Below are positions 23,524 to 34,619 of a DNA stretch of 64,000 bases, piece by piece. Under the pieces are notes generated by a model. That model worked only from the letters and a program-made list of their open reading frames with translations. It was not told where the DNA came from and did no database searches. The DNA comes from Gloeopeniophorella convolvens (taxonomy: Eukaryota > Basidiomycota > Agaricomycetes > Russulales). Numbering within the stretch: position 1 is the first letter of the stretch; each line of letters starts with the position of its first letter. The stretch covers positions 1 through 64,000 of the forward strand of contig WTXD01000015.1 in the NCBI GenBank assembly GCA_022496205.1, in the 5' to 3' direction. The position numbers and the translations under genes were made by a program.

Positions 23524-26500
23524 TCAGCAGCACCAACCTATTAAGTCAATCGAGTGTGTTGTGTTTGTTTGCGTCACGCCTGACAATAGGTCCACGATAT
23601 CATTGTGCCCTTCGGCTGACGCTACCTCTAGCGCGCTTTCGGTGACCGAAGTGCCCCGCCCATTGATGTCAGCCCCGTGCTCGAGCAGCAGTCGGACAAC
23701 AGATATATGTCCACGGTGAGATGCTGCCTGAAGGGCGTTTCCGTAGATCCCGCCTCCGTCGTTCACGTCGGCGCCATGGTTCAGCAATAGCTGCACCATC
23801 TTCTGCTTGCCCATGTACGACGCCACGACAAGCGCAGTGCCGTACGTGGACCCTCGAGCATTGACATTTGCCCCCCGCCCTAGTAGCAATCGAGCGGTTT
23901 CAAGATCGAATACAGGGCTCACATAACGATCTGAAGTGGCGACCAGTGGGGTTGCGTATTCACTGTCGTCGGGGATGACACTCGTGGGGGATCGGGATGG
24001 CATCGAGAGGAATGGTACGGGGTCGATCTTGACCTGTGGATTGACATTCGCACCCCAATCTAGTAGTATCTGCACGTTCTCCGTGTTGCCCGCGAGTGAT
24101 GCCGCTACTAACGCGCTCGTGAACCGTCCACCGTGTATCGTGTGGATCCGCGCCATGCTGAAGCAACATCTTGACAAGATCTTTGTGGCTTGACTCGGAG
24201 AAGGATGCAGCTATAATACACATCACGTATTGGCTGCCTGCAACTTGGGCGTTGACGTCCGCACCGCGCTCGAGCAGCAGCAGGGCTATCTCGAGATGTC
24301 CAGGCTCTACAGATGCAGCCTGCAGCGCGGTTCCAAAACGGCCACCTGTATGGTTGACATTTGCGCCGCGATCGGCCAGTAGCCGGACGATCTCGAGGTG
24401 TCCCTTCGCCGATGCAGCTTGCAGCGCTGTTTCATGATCGCCACCTGTTAGGTTAACATCTGCACCGTGATCAAGCAGCAGCTGAACTGTCTCGAGATGT
24501 CCTTGTACAGATGCAGCCTGCAGCGCGGTTCCATATTCGACGCCACCCATTGCATTGGGGTCCGCACCATGCTCAAGAAGTAGCTGGACAGCCTTGCGGT
24601 GTCCTCCATACGATGCAGTCTGCAGCGCAGCTCCATGTGGGTGACTTATTGCATTGATGTCCGCGCCGCACTCGAGTAGCAGCTGGATTGTCTTAAGATG
24701 TCCTCCCGCCGACGCAGCCTGCAGGATGGTATAACAGACAGTCATTACGCCGGTGTCTGCACCATGCTCGAGTAGCAGCCGGACAATCTCAAGGCGTCCT
24801 CTCGCCGACGCAACCGCCAGCGCGGTTCCCCAAGGGCCGCCCGTTTCTTCGATGTCCGCACCATGCTCGAGTAGCAGCTGGACCGTCTTGAGATGTCCCC
24901 CTGCCGACGCAGCATACAGCGCAGTCTCATCGACTTCATTGAACGCGCCGATATCCGCACCACGCTCGAGCAGCTGCCGGACGATCTCGAGGTGTCCCCA
25001 TGCCGACGCAGTCCGCAACGCGGTTCCGTATCTGCCACCTTCTGTGCTGACATTTGCACCGCGATTGAGTAGCAGTCGGACTACCTCGAGGTTCCCCCCA
25101 TACGACGCAGCCTGAAGTGCCGTCTGGAATTCACCGCACTCTGCATTCGCATCTGCGCCGTAGTCCAGCAGTGCCTGGACAGTGTCGAGATAGCCACTAT
25201 ACGCCGCGGCGTGCAGCGCGGCCCCCTGCCGGCCAGGCCCCTTCGTGTTCGCGCTCTCTGGCTGGGAGATGGACAGGCGATGGACGAGATCGGTGAGGCC
25301 ACACAACGCAGCGTAGTACAGAGGTGTCGCGAGTGGCTCTTCTGGGTCGTCTCCGCGCTCGAATCCCGGTGATCTCCAGGGATAGTCCTTATCATTGACC
25401 CATATCCACGCTGCGAGGTGCGGCCTCTGCGGATCGAAAAGAACATCCACCGCGCCACCGATGTGGGCTACTCCATTGTCGACTCGTGCGTGGCCATCCC
25501 AATGTTTGGCCGCATAGAGAGAGAGGGGGTGATTTCTGATGCCCTCTTCGTCGATCAATGTGTCTAGTTGGAGGAGTGTGGCTAGACAAGCCCGAGCAAG
25601 GACTGTGTGCGCGGCTCCGGAGAGGATATGGAAGTGGGAGATGTCGCGGTCTGATGAGTTGGCGAGACGGCCTGATATTAAAAACTCCTTCACTGAGAAG
25701 TGTGCAAACTGTACGACCCTGTGACCGTATTCGTTAACGACGATGGCGATGAAGCTTCCGGGGCATGTGGACAGGATGGCATCTTCTGGGCTATCTGAGC
25801 GCCAATCTAGGTTCAAAGTGGGGATGATCTGGTCGAAATCGACTGCGAGAACTTCGGAGAGCTCATCGACGTAGAGTGGGCGGGCGGAGAAGGATAGACA
25901 TTGGAAGGTGCGGTGAGCGTGACGCCAGTTATCTTCAGAATCATCCTCGATGCGCCGTAACGTGGCCCCGTACGTCTCGTATAGTGTCTTGGGGAGTGTT
26001 TGTAGAGTAACATCGACGGTTGCTGGAGGACAGTTACACAAGATGTTGAGCTGACAGGCGACGTAGCGGAACCTTCGATAAATTGTGAGCATAGTTATCA
26101 CGAGCCATGCCAGTGCGGCAACGTACATCCCGTCAGCATTTCGCGACAGCGTCTCGATGACGTGTTTCCTCGTCTTTTCTTTCCATCTCCGCATCTTCAC
26201 ATTCGTCTCGACGGTGTATCGTATATATGTCTCCATGTCGAGTGCATGTCCGGCCTCGTCTTCCAAACAAATCGCATGGGGCGCCATGGGTCGTAGGGTG
26301 GCGGAAATGTCATCCGCGGGACGGCTGGTGATGCATACGCGCAGATCGACAAGCGGAGGGAGGCAATTGATTCCAGGAAACCCAGAATTTCATGACGTGG
26401 AGACAGCCGATTATTTGGACACTCGTCCACGGCGTCGAGAATGATGTATCTGATTCCCTGACCTGAGGCGGAAAGCATGTCCAGCAAGCATTGTACGAGC

Positions 26501-27997
26501 GCGCCTTCTCCAGGCTGCCGCCGACCGTCGTCATGGGCCGAATATGAGCGTGCGACAAGGTCGCAGAGAGGGTCGGACGCCGTGGAGAGTTGAATGATGA
26601 GAGACGTAAGCATTCCACGGAAGTCCTGCTTTTTAGAGTCGCGGAAGTCGAAGTAGAAGTATGCCATGGTGAACCTTGGTCCCCCTGTGTGAAATTTTCG
26701 AAGCTCCTCGATGATGGTAGAGCTTGTATTATAGATGTCAGCATTAGCGTGGACTATTCGGATATGTATCGTACCACAGGACACTCTTTCCGGATCCCGC
26801 TTCGGTCGCCAGATGGCGATATATGTAAGACCGGGGGAGCCGGCAGCTTGAAAAAGATGCTTACGTTTGCCGTGTATCCACATCAGAGATCCTGCTTTCC
26901 TCCACTCTCTGAAAACGTGGCCTTCCAGGAACCAGGCGGAAGTCCCAGCATGATGCCCTTTTGACACAAAGTTATGATTCGTCGACGGGTCTGGTGGGTT
27001 CAGCCACTCATGGTAGCGGCTTTGCAGTTGGTTTCCTGAAAGCGAGTCAGACAGACCAGTGAAGGATGTCGAGGGCATGAGACGAACGACATATCGTAAC
27101 TCCAATGCTCAAGGTCTGCTGTATAGAAGCCTTGATCGCCACAGCATTGCCGTAGGTTTCAGCCACCACCGCCCGGCTTTCCTCCTGCGTGAGCTTGTTC
27201 ATCCTCTCTAGTGCATCCTGGATCGCCTTGTGCCCCAATAGTGCCTTCCCGAATTTCTCTATGTAACGTTAAACTCAGGCCACGAAACGGCTGAAGACCG
27301 GGCTCACTCAGACTGCCCTGTTCGATCTCTTTGGTCGCGAGGGCGATAATTGAAATCATTTCAGCGAAGACTTTTGCAATGACCTCTGAGATAGTAAAAG
27401 GGAGTGGGGCTTGATCATAGACTTTGAGACGATCGAGGAAGGTTTTGATAGAGTCGAAGAGGCCGACGAGCGTGTCATAGTTCTCTCCAACCTTCCTCGT
27501 GGTCTGATCATTCATGAGCTATGACCATACTTCGAGCGCGCCACGATATGACGCATACCTGGAGCAGGATCCCAATGCCACTGAAGATCGCCTGCGCAGG
27601 CGGGAACACCTGGTCAACAACGGTCTTGTTCGATTAGCGCGCATGTGATCTACAGCGGGGAGCTCACCGATGCCAAACATTGGTCCAATATCCCGCTGTC
27701 ATACAACGAAAGAACAGCATCCACTACTGGCTTGGCCGCCTCCAATACCTTGGCTCGTCTTCCTCGACGATTCCTGTAAAGCTTCAATAGATACAGTTGG
27801 TCCTGGAACACGTCAATGACAGCATCAACGGTGTTGCAACGCCCCAGCTTTGCGGTAGGCGCATGGGTGGCCAGGTCGACTCCCGTCTTCGCAGTGTACT
27901 GTTTCAGAGCAGAGTCGAAGATAGTCGGAATGCTCGATGCGGATGGGTCCAGACGTGGAGAGAGTGGCGGGGTGTCGTTGTGTTGTCGTATGTCCAT
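23524..27997 (-). CDS. NLR-like STAND protein: Goodbye - NACHT - ankyrin repeats, with two apparent frameshifts
   Basis: This is a fungal NOD-like receptor, a class tied to non-self recognition and regulated cell death. The start is ATG 27997 (MDIRQHNDTPPL). Residues about 20-230 match the fungal STAND N-terminal Goodbye domain (FDSALKQYTAKTGVDLATH, CNTVDAVIDVFQDQ, AIFSGIGILLQ, LVGLFDSIKTFLDRL, EMISIIALATKEIEQG). After splicing, a Walker A loop reads IHGKPGSGKSVLC at about 26790-26880 and Walker B reads YIILDAVDECPNN near 26430. The winged-helix-like part (LSFSARPLYVDELSEVLAVD) precedes about fifteen ankyrin repeats of the type GHLETVQLLLDHGADVN. Frame breaks: one base is missing near 26348 compared with the relic at 54.9 kb, separating SLRL from DLRVCITSRP. 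One base is in excess near 24150, so the last repeats (23524-24150) lie in another frame. Taken literally, translation stops before the ankyrins. Confidence 0.8.
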
Positions 27998-29753
27998 GGC
28001 TGGCCTCTGGGAGGTGTTGCCGATGTGTGATAGGAGTGCAGGCGAACGACCGGTACCCGACAGCCTGTTTTCGCACGCGCACAGCCACCGATATGGGGAT
28101 TGCTCGCCCAAGGATCCCGACAGCGACTTGTCTGGCTATCCTTGGAGTGAGCCCAAAAGCACCGCTCCCCGCGTGACCCGTGAGCCCGACTTGGTATGTT
28201 CGAGGTGAAGCAGTTCCAAACGCGATCAACCAAGAACATCGTCAGCACTCGGCTTCGGGCCGCCTACTAGACCATGCACGGGAGACGAAGGACTTGACGC
28301 TCAGCAGCTCCGGGGAGATGCACGGCCAGCGCTTTTGAGACTCTCGAGATGTGCGGGGGAATGACGGTCTGTACAGGAATAGGCGCTCCTGGCTGTCAAA
28401 AAGTAAGTAGTAATCAGAGCACCGAGGCTACTTGGAGCGGGATTGTTGGGATAATGAAGTTGTAGTCGGGCACGCCAGCAGACCTCGAATGGCATCAGTC
28501 ATCGTGGAGGCCTTCCTCGAGCCAAATCTTGAAGAATCATTGATGCCATTGAACAATGGGTGAGATGCCACCAAAGTCGCACTGCTTGAGTTGCCGCAGC
28601 TTCGTCGCGACGGGATGCAGATGGGGTGGCACGTTCATGCGGTCAGGTGACAGCCGTGGCAGGGGCGCTTTCCCGAGTCGGGCCTCAGTTGAGTTCTCTC
28701 ACTTTCCAACAAGCACATGAGCGCATATATGACCCCCACGGTAGTTTTTAGGAGGGGCCACTCGTTATAACAAAAGTATACACCAACATGTTTATGGCTC
28801 AGCCTGGAAACTTGTTCTACACCAGGCCGCTCCGGACCGCAATTAGACTCGATCGTTGATGATTCTGGTAACACACGCTGTGACGACAGCCGTACGAAGG
28901 GCGTAACCAGGTACGAAATGAACCGGTCAGTGTCGTCGAAAACTCGACGAATCTCAAGTCGCGACGGAGTGGCCTTCACTGTTTCAGGGTTGTCGGTCCA
29001 CTCAAGCCATCGAAGCAATACGCGGTTCTTCGTCGTTTATTTTGATCATTATTCGCCCAGTACCTTGTTTGATATCTGTCAGATTGCGGCCCCAGCAGGT
29101 GTGGCGTGAGTTGGCGCGACCACCTAGTCGGCCGGCTTTGCTCTTTCGACCAAATCATCAAGCAGTAAGTAACAGGCGTCTCTGGCAGCGTCATCATACC
29201 ATGCATTTGTCCTACCTATGGCAGTCAAGTGTGTGCATACTTTGCACCAGCAGCAAGGAACTGCGGTAGAAGTCACTAAGCAGCAAAGCGGCATTTTCTA
29301 GACACGATGACATCTGCTTTCGCGCGTTGATCTATCCCCGTCCGGTACCTCATGACGCGGGTACACCAAGGTGCATCGCCAGACACGGGCCGTACTCTTC
29401 AGGATTCACCGCAGTAGGCTGCGCACGCAGAGTTTGTCTATGCGCGCCTCGCGCTCACGAGATCAAGCGCCCCGCCTGAGGCTCGCAACGCCGCGAAGAA
29501 AGACCACGGTGCCCAGCTTGAGTCTCCGAGGCCGCCCGAGCGCGCGACTACAGAACCCTGCACTTGCACAGCGCGCGGCGCCCCAGGCAACACAGCACAG
29601 AACACCAGCGATTAATCAAGACAGCGTCGTACAAATAAGTACCGACAGGTATATATACAGATACACCCAAATCGTCCTGCCTAAGCCCAAACCCCCACAT
29701 TAGCGCCCGCACCACAACAGACACGCATACACACAGGAGGGGACGCACCGACT
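27998..29753. other. Intergenic region with one unexplained minus-strand ORF
   Basis: This 1.75 kb stretch upstream of the NLR gene has no recognised gene. A minus-strand frame at 28635-29018 (127 codons, containing SRLEIRRVFDDTDRFISYL) reads like protein rather than chance, but it has no start context, no partner exons I can join and no family I know. It may be a fragment of a degraded gene. Sequence 29370-29700 carries only short overlapping frames. Confidence 0.35.
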
Positions 29754-31631
29754 CTAGATCTGCAGCTCCTGCTTCATCTGCAGCTCGAGCGTGCGGACCT
29801 GCTCCTCGGCCTCCTCGAGCGCCGCCTCGGCCTTGTCGAGCTCCTCGTCCTCCTCGCCCTCCGCCACCGCGTCCTCCTCGCGGCTCGCGTCGTGCACCGC
29901 CCCGCCGTGCAGCTCGACGTCGAACTCGATCGTCTTGGTCACCGTCACCTGTACGTCGCGCGCCGCCGCGCCCCCTGCGCCGCCGCTGCGCATGCGCGGG
30001 GCGCGCCGCCGCCGCCGGCGCGACGGGTACGAGTCTTGGTCGCTGCAGGGGGGGGAGGACATGAGCGCGCGAGCGGGGCCGGAGGGGGGGCGTTTCGTTA
30101 CCTGGTGATGTACTGGAAGAGGTCGCGGTATGCGCGCGAGGAGGTGATGACCCTGCGCAGCGGATTGGATGCCGTGAGCACGCGCGCGCATCACAGAGCG
30201 GCGGAGGACGTACATGAATGTCACTGCACACGGCGGGGCGCGAGGATCATCAGCTATGCACGGCGCGCCAAGTGCGGGCGAGACACATACTATGTGGGAC
30301 TTGGAACATCTGCGCAGAAGAAGCATCAGGGTCAGCAGGCAGCGAAGCAGCGCGGGCATGGCAACGGGTGACGCACCAGGTTCCACGGGTCTGCGGGGTG
30401 CGGCCCGGCGCGCGACGCCATGCCGTCAGCGGCAGCTTTGCAGACGCTTTGGCGTTACGTACCGTTGATGTTCTTGAAGCTCAGGGCCTGCGGCGTAGCA
30501 CACACGCGTGAGCGCCCCACACGGGCTGCGCAGAGAGCAAGAGCAGGGCGCCACTCACGACGGAGGGCAGCTCGGTCAGGATGGCGCTGAGGATCCAGAA
30601 GAGCCCCTGGAAGTAGAGCAGGTTCCACAGGTGCGTCGCGTTCTTCTTGTGGAGCACGCCGAAGAACATGATGGTGAGGAGGATGAAGTCCTGCACGAAG
30701 TTGATCGTGATGCTCCACTTGTAACCACTTGTGCCCGAGATGGCGCAGGAGTGTAGCGGAAGGGACCACGCCGCGGAGCCCTGCAAGGTTTGTTCGTATC
30801 AGCGTTGGGATGTCGGGAGAAGCGCTGGGAGATTACCTTCGTCACAGCTGGGACGAGTTGAGTAGCATCAGGCATCAGGCATCATCGGTATCAAAAGTGA
30901 CGGGAACAGCGCACCGTAGACGGACCCCACCAAGTTCGCTGCGAATGCGCACCCTGTAGCAATCATAATCCTGTTATCTCGACCCCATATTGCGACCCTA
31001 AGACGCCGCTCAATGCTCTGTGAGACCCAGGGAGTGGCACACGCACCCTCGTAGCACGAGCAGAAACGAAGCCGAGGCAGCAGCGAACCACGATGTGAAC
31101 TAGCGCAATGCCACCCAGTAAGAAAGACCGCGACCCCGCGCAGCGCAAACGGCACGCACCAGCACAGCTCGTATCCACGCCTGCAGGCAGCGCAAACACG
31201 GCCTCAGCACGCGCCGCACCCCACGAGCAAACGCGCGCGCACGCACCTCGCAGTTAAATTGGCGCGTCAGGTTGAATCCGACGAGCGTGACGATGATCGA
31301 CGAGAGCGCGAGCCCCCGCGCGACGAGGTAGACGATGAACGACCAGCGCCACGGGCGGCGCCCGGTGTACACCTCCCACTCAAAGTCCAGCGTGATCACG
31401 TATTCCCACCTGTGCCGGCGGGAGGTAAGCCCCAGACAGCGCCAAGTCACGCCCGCACGCACATGAACAGCCCGGCGAACGTGTGCACGACCTTGAGTAG
31501 ATGGTCTGCGCCCGGCGCCGGCAGAGGTCAGCACAGGACAAAAGGGGAAAGCAGGGAGGCGCCGCGCGCGCGGGACGGGACGCGGGCGACGCACCGTATG
31601 TGTCGAGCACCTCCTGGTCGGACGAGGGCAT
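29754..31631 (-). CDS. Multi-span membrane protein, paralog 2
   Basis: This is the same family as 9657-11548. The likely start is ATG 31631 (MPSSDQEVLDTYG), splicing to DHLLKVVHTFAGLFM and WEYVITLDFEWEVYTG. It continues with WRWSFIVYLVARGLALSSII, LVGFNLTRQFNCE, AIWGRDNRIMIATGCAFAAN (about 30960), CAISGTSGYKWSITINFVQD, FGVLHKKNATHLWNLLYFQG and WILSAILTELPSVV (30570-30720), then FKNIN, MFQVPHTV and RAYRDLFQYITR. The tail has a basic RRRRRRAPR stretch, VQVTVTKTIEFDVELHGG and a long acidic coiled-coil ending LQMKQELQI at CTA 29754-29756. Upstream Pro-rich sequence at 31640-31720 is taken as 5' UTR. With paralog 3 it forms a same-strand tandem pair. Membrane topology is inferred (six or seven spans, cytosolic tail). 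Confidence 0.72.
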
Positions 31632-32893
31632 CGCGGGCGGAGGGAGCGGGGGCGCCGGGGGCAGCGACGGGCGGGGGGGCGGTGGTGGTGGTGGTGGAGG
31701 GATGGAGAAAGGAGAGGGAGCAGGCTGCTGAGTGGTGCTCGGGGAGCGGAACCTTGGCAGGAAATCGCGCGCTCGCGATTCGAATCCAGATGCCCATACA
31801 AGAGCTGATATGATACAGAAGAAGCTACACACTTACATACGACTGTTGCGTGACCACGCCGCAGAGGGAGGCGGCATCATAGCGTAACGGGCCCGTGGCA
31901 GACGCTTCTAGCGGCTCTGCCTGCCTGATCCGTCTCGAGCTACATTGACACGCCATGGCATGGCGCGGCGCTGGCGCCCGGGGCGTCTGAAGAGCGACTC
32001 GAGCAAGTGCACATCCCGTCTGGGAGGGGGCCTCCTTATGCCCCTAGGGGCGCATCATACTTACCCGGCACCACGACCTGGTCAAAGAGTCCGTGGGAGC
32101 AGTCGTTCTTTTGTTGGTGCTGGGGGATCCGAGGGCGGTATGGGCGGCTGCATCCCCTCGGCAAGAGCGTCTCGTATCCCCATTGGGCGGCCTTACTGGC
32201 GCCCGCAGCGCGTGATGAATCATGAGTGTGCATACCTCAGCTGCCCAGGGTCGCGAGCGGTAATACTTACGACTGGCGGGAAGTCGCACGCGAGACAGCG
32301 GAGGGAAAAAGACAAGAGCAGCTACGGAAGCAAAATGCATATTGCAAGTTCAAAGTGTCGATCCGTGCCCCGGTTGACATTGGACGAGCGAGCAACGGCA
32401 CCAACGCGCATGACATAAGCGCCGCCCTCTCCTTAGCACATTTTCTTTGTCTCACCCCCTGCGAATCTCACGAATCCCGAACACCTCCGTGCCAACGTCA
32501 ACGTCACTCAAACCGAGACACCGCAGTCCCACAAGGCAACCCGCCAAGCCGTCGCGAAAAGACGCCACTCGACGGCGCCTCGAATTCAGAGGGTATAACA
32601 AGTTCGACCGGTCCGTACTGCAATGCAAGTCTGGAACCAGCCGTGGGGTGCTACTGCTACTTACTGCTGCTGCTGCCGCCGCGCGCGCGCTGCCAGACTC
32701 GGTAATTACATCGGGCCCGTGGCGAGTCAGACCCGGGCCAACATGAGCGATAAAGATATCCCGTGCGCGTCGCGCACATCCCGCCAGAAAGAGCTGTGTG
32801 TATGTATGTGCATCCATAGATTATCTTGCAATCTGCGCGCGCGCGGGGTCAGCCTGCCAGTGCTATGATGGGTGGAAGGGGCCCCGCGCGCAC
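31632..32893. other. Region upstream of paralog 2
   Basis: About 1.26 kb lying between membrane-protein paralogs 2 and 3 on the minus strand. It should contain the promoter and 5' UTR of paralog 2 and the 3' UTR of paralog 3. Two perfect minus-strand splice donors occur inside it (see 32036-32340). No recognisable protein is present. Confidence 0.45.
32036..32340 (-). other. Candidate spliced minus-strand transcript or 5' UTR exons
   Basis: The minus strand has two full-consensus donors, gtaagtat, at about 32265-32258 and 32063-32056. The first follows an ATG (32340) whose short frame MHFASVAALVFFPPL looks like a signal or anchor helix. An acceptor near 32190 could join it to an exon encoding AQWGYETLLPRGCSRPYR or other frames, but phases do not settle on one convincing protein. 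Two such donors within 210 bases on the strand of paralog 2 suggest real splicing, either of a small secreted-type protein or of the paralog 2 leader. Confidence 0.25.
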
Positions 32894-34619
32894 CTAGATC
32901 TGCAAATCCTTCTTCATCTGGAGCTCCGTCGTCTCGAGCTCGATCTCCAGCTGCGAGCGCATCGTCATCGTCTGTTGCTTGGCCGAGAGCGCCCCGGCGC
33001 GCTCCTCGTCGAGCCGGCGCAGGTCGACGTCGTACTCGACCGTTTTGTGCACCGCGACCTGCATGTTCGCCTGGTTCGCCCAGACCTCCGGGCGCCGCCG
33101 CCCGAACGGGTCGTGGTCGCTTTGGGTCAGAAGGAGAGCGTTGAGAGACAGTAGTCCGAGGTTTCAGCGTCTGGGGCGTACTTTGTGATGTACTGAAAGA
33201 GGTCGCGGTATAGACGGGTGGACATCGTCACCCTGCGTGCGGCGGTGGTTAAGTAATCATACGGCATACGTAATGGAAAATGAGGGGCACGAACATGAGA
33301 ACCACTGGGCATCGGCGGGGAGGGAGAAGAAGGGAGCACGCGATTGGGATAAGCTTACGCCGGTAAAAGAACAGAAGCGCTACTGACTGTGTGGGACTTG
33401 GAACATCTGCGAAAGACAATCTGCATCAGCACACCGAACCGGCTCAACAACGGCGCGGAAGCGCAGCACGCACCAGATTCCACGCATCTATGCGACGCGA
33501 CAAGAGCGCAAATTAGCACACCCTCGGGGCAGCGACGGCGGCGCCGCACGCACCATTCAGATTGATAAACGGAAGAACCTGCACGGAAAGAAAAGCTTAG
33601 ACACGCAAGGCCTTCGCGGCTGAATGGCAAGCACGCACCACGGCCGGCACTTCGGTGAAGATGGCGGTGAGGATCCAGAAGATGCCCTGGAAGTAGAGCA
33701 TGCGCCACAGATACGTCGCGTTTTTCTTCTGCAGCACGCCGAGGAACATGATGCACAGCAGCGACAGGTCGACGACCAGGTTGATGAGCACACTCCAGCG
33801 GAAGCCGTTCGTCCCGGTAATCACGCACGCCTCCGCCTCGGGGTTCCACACCACGTGTGCCTGTGCGTGCGCGTCGTCAGCCCCGCGCGCACACCGTGCC
33901 CAGCGGCACACTCACCCTCGTGACACCTGCACAACAAGCGCGTCAGTGAACGAACGGGCAGCGGCAGCGGCAGCGACGGCGGGGCACGCACTGTAGAACG
34001 CGCCACCCATGTTGCCCGCCCAGCAGACGAGCGTGATGATCGTGATCTTCCGGTCGCGGCCCCAAATGGCGATACTGCCTCGTCACGCGCGCATTAGCCC
34101 GACGAGCCCCGACAGCGCGCGAAGGGGGCGGCCACGTACGCGCGGAGCACAAGCAGGAACGACGCTATAGCGACGGCGAACCACGACGACACGACGAGAC
34201 AGCGGAACCACGCCTGTGCCCGCACGTGTGAGCGGCGGCGGAGCGGAGGGCGCGCGACACGACGACGCACGTTGCAATTGAATTCGGTGGTGAGGTTGAA
34301 CCCGATGAAGTTCAGCAGGACCGACCCGAAGGCGAGCAGGCGCGCGGTAAGGTACACCGCGAAGGACCACTTCCATGGCCGCTTGCCCGTGAAGACTTCC
34401 CACTCAAAGTCGAAGGTTGTGAAGAACTCCCATCTGCGGCGCATGAGTATCACGGGCAACGACATGGCGCGATGCTTACAAATAGACCCCGTTGAAGAGG
34501 TGGACGATCTTGACCAGATGGCCTGCGCACGCACGCGGTGATCAACGACAATGCCCTGCCCCCTCGCGCGACGCGCCCATGCTCCACTCACCATACACCT
34601 CCAGCTCAGAGGCTGACAT
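32894..34619 (-). CDS. Multi-span membrane protein, paralog 3
   Basis: This is the third family member. The likely start is ATG 34619 (MSASELEVYG), spliced to HLVKIVHLFNGVYL and WEFFTTFDFEWEVFTG. It continues with WSFAVYLTARLLAFGSVLL, FIGFNLTTEFNCN, WFAVAIASFLLVLR, AIWGRDRKITIITLVCWAGN (about 34040), CVITGTNGFRWSVLINLVVD, FLGVLQKKNATYLWRMLYFQ and WILTAIFTEVPAVV (33640-33830), then MFQVPHTV and YRDLFQYITK near 33190. The tail reads MQVAVHKTVEYDVDLRRLDE and ends ELQMKKDLQI at CTA 32894-32896. The tail helix is amphipathic and probably a coiled coil. Function is unknown. The closest sibling is paralog 2, whose tail ends the same way; paralog 1 has a different tail end. Confidence 0.72.

Noticed and set aside
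28635..29018. 127-codon minus-strand frame as a gene
   Set aside because: The peptide looks somewhat protein-like but has no recognisable family, no joinable exons and no start context. It is kept only as a note in the intergenic entry.
32051..32215. U1 snRNA-like start (atacttacccggc) on the plus strand
   Set aside because: The 5' words resemble the U1 splice-site-recognition end, but the following sequence lacks the loop that binds U1-70K, the U1A loop and a convincing Sm site. The motif is better read as a minus-strand gtaagtat splice donor.
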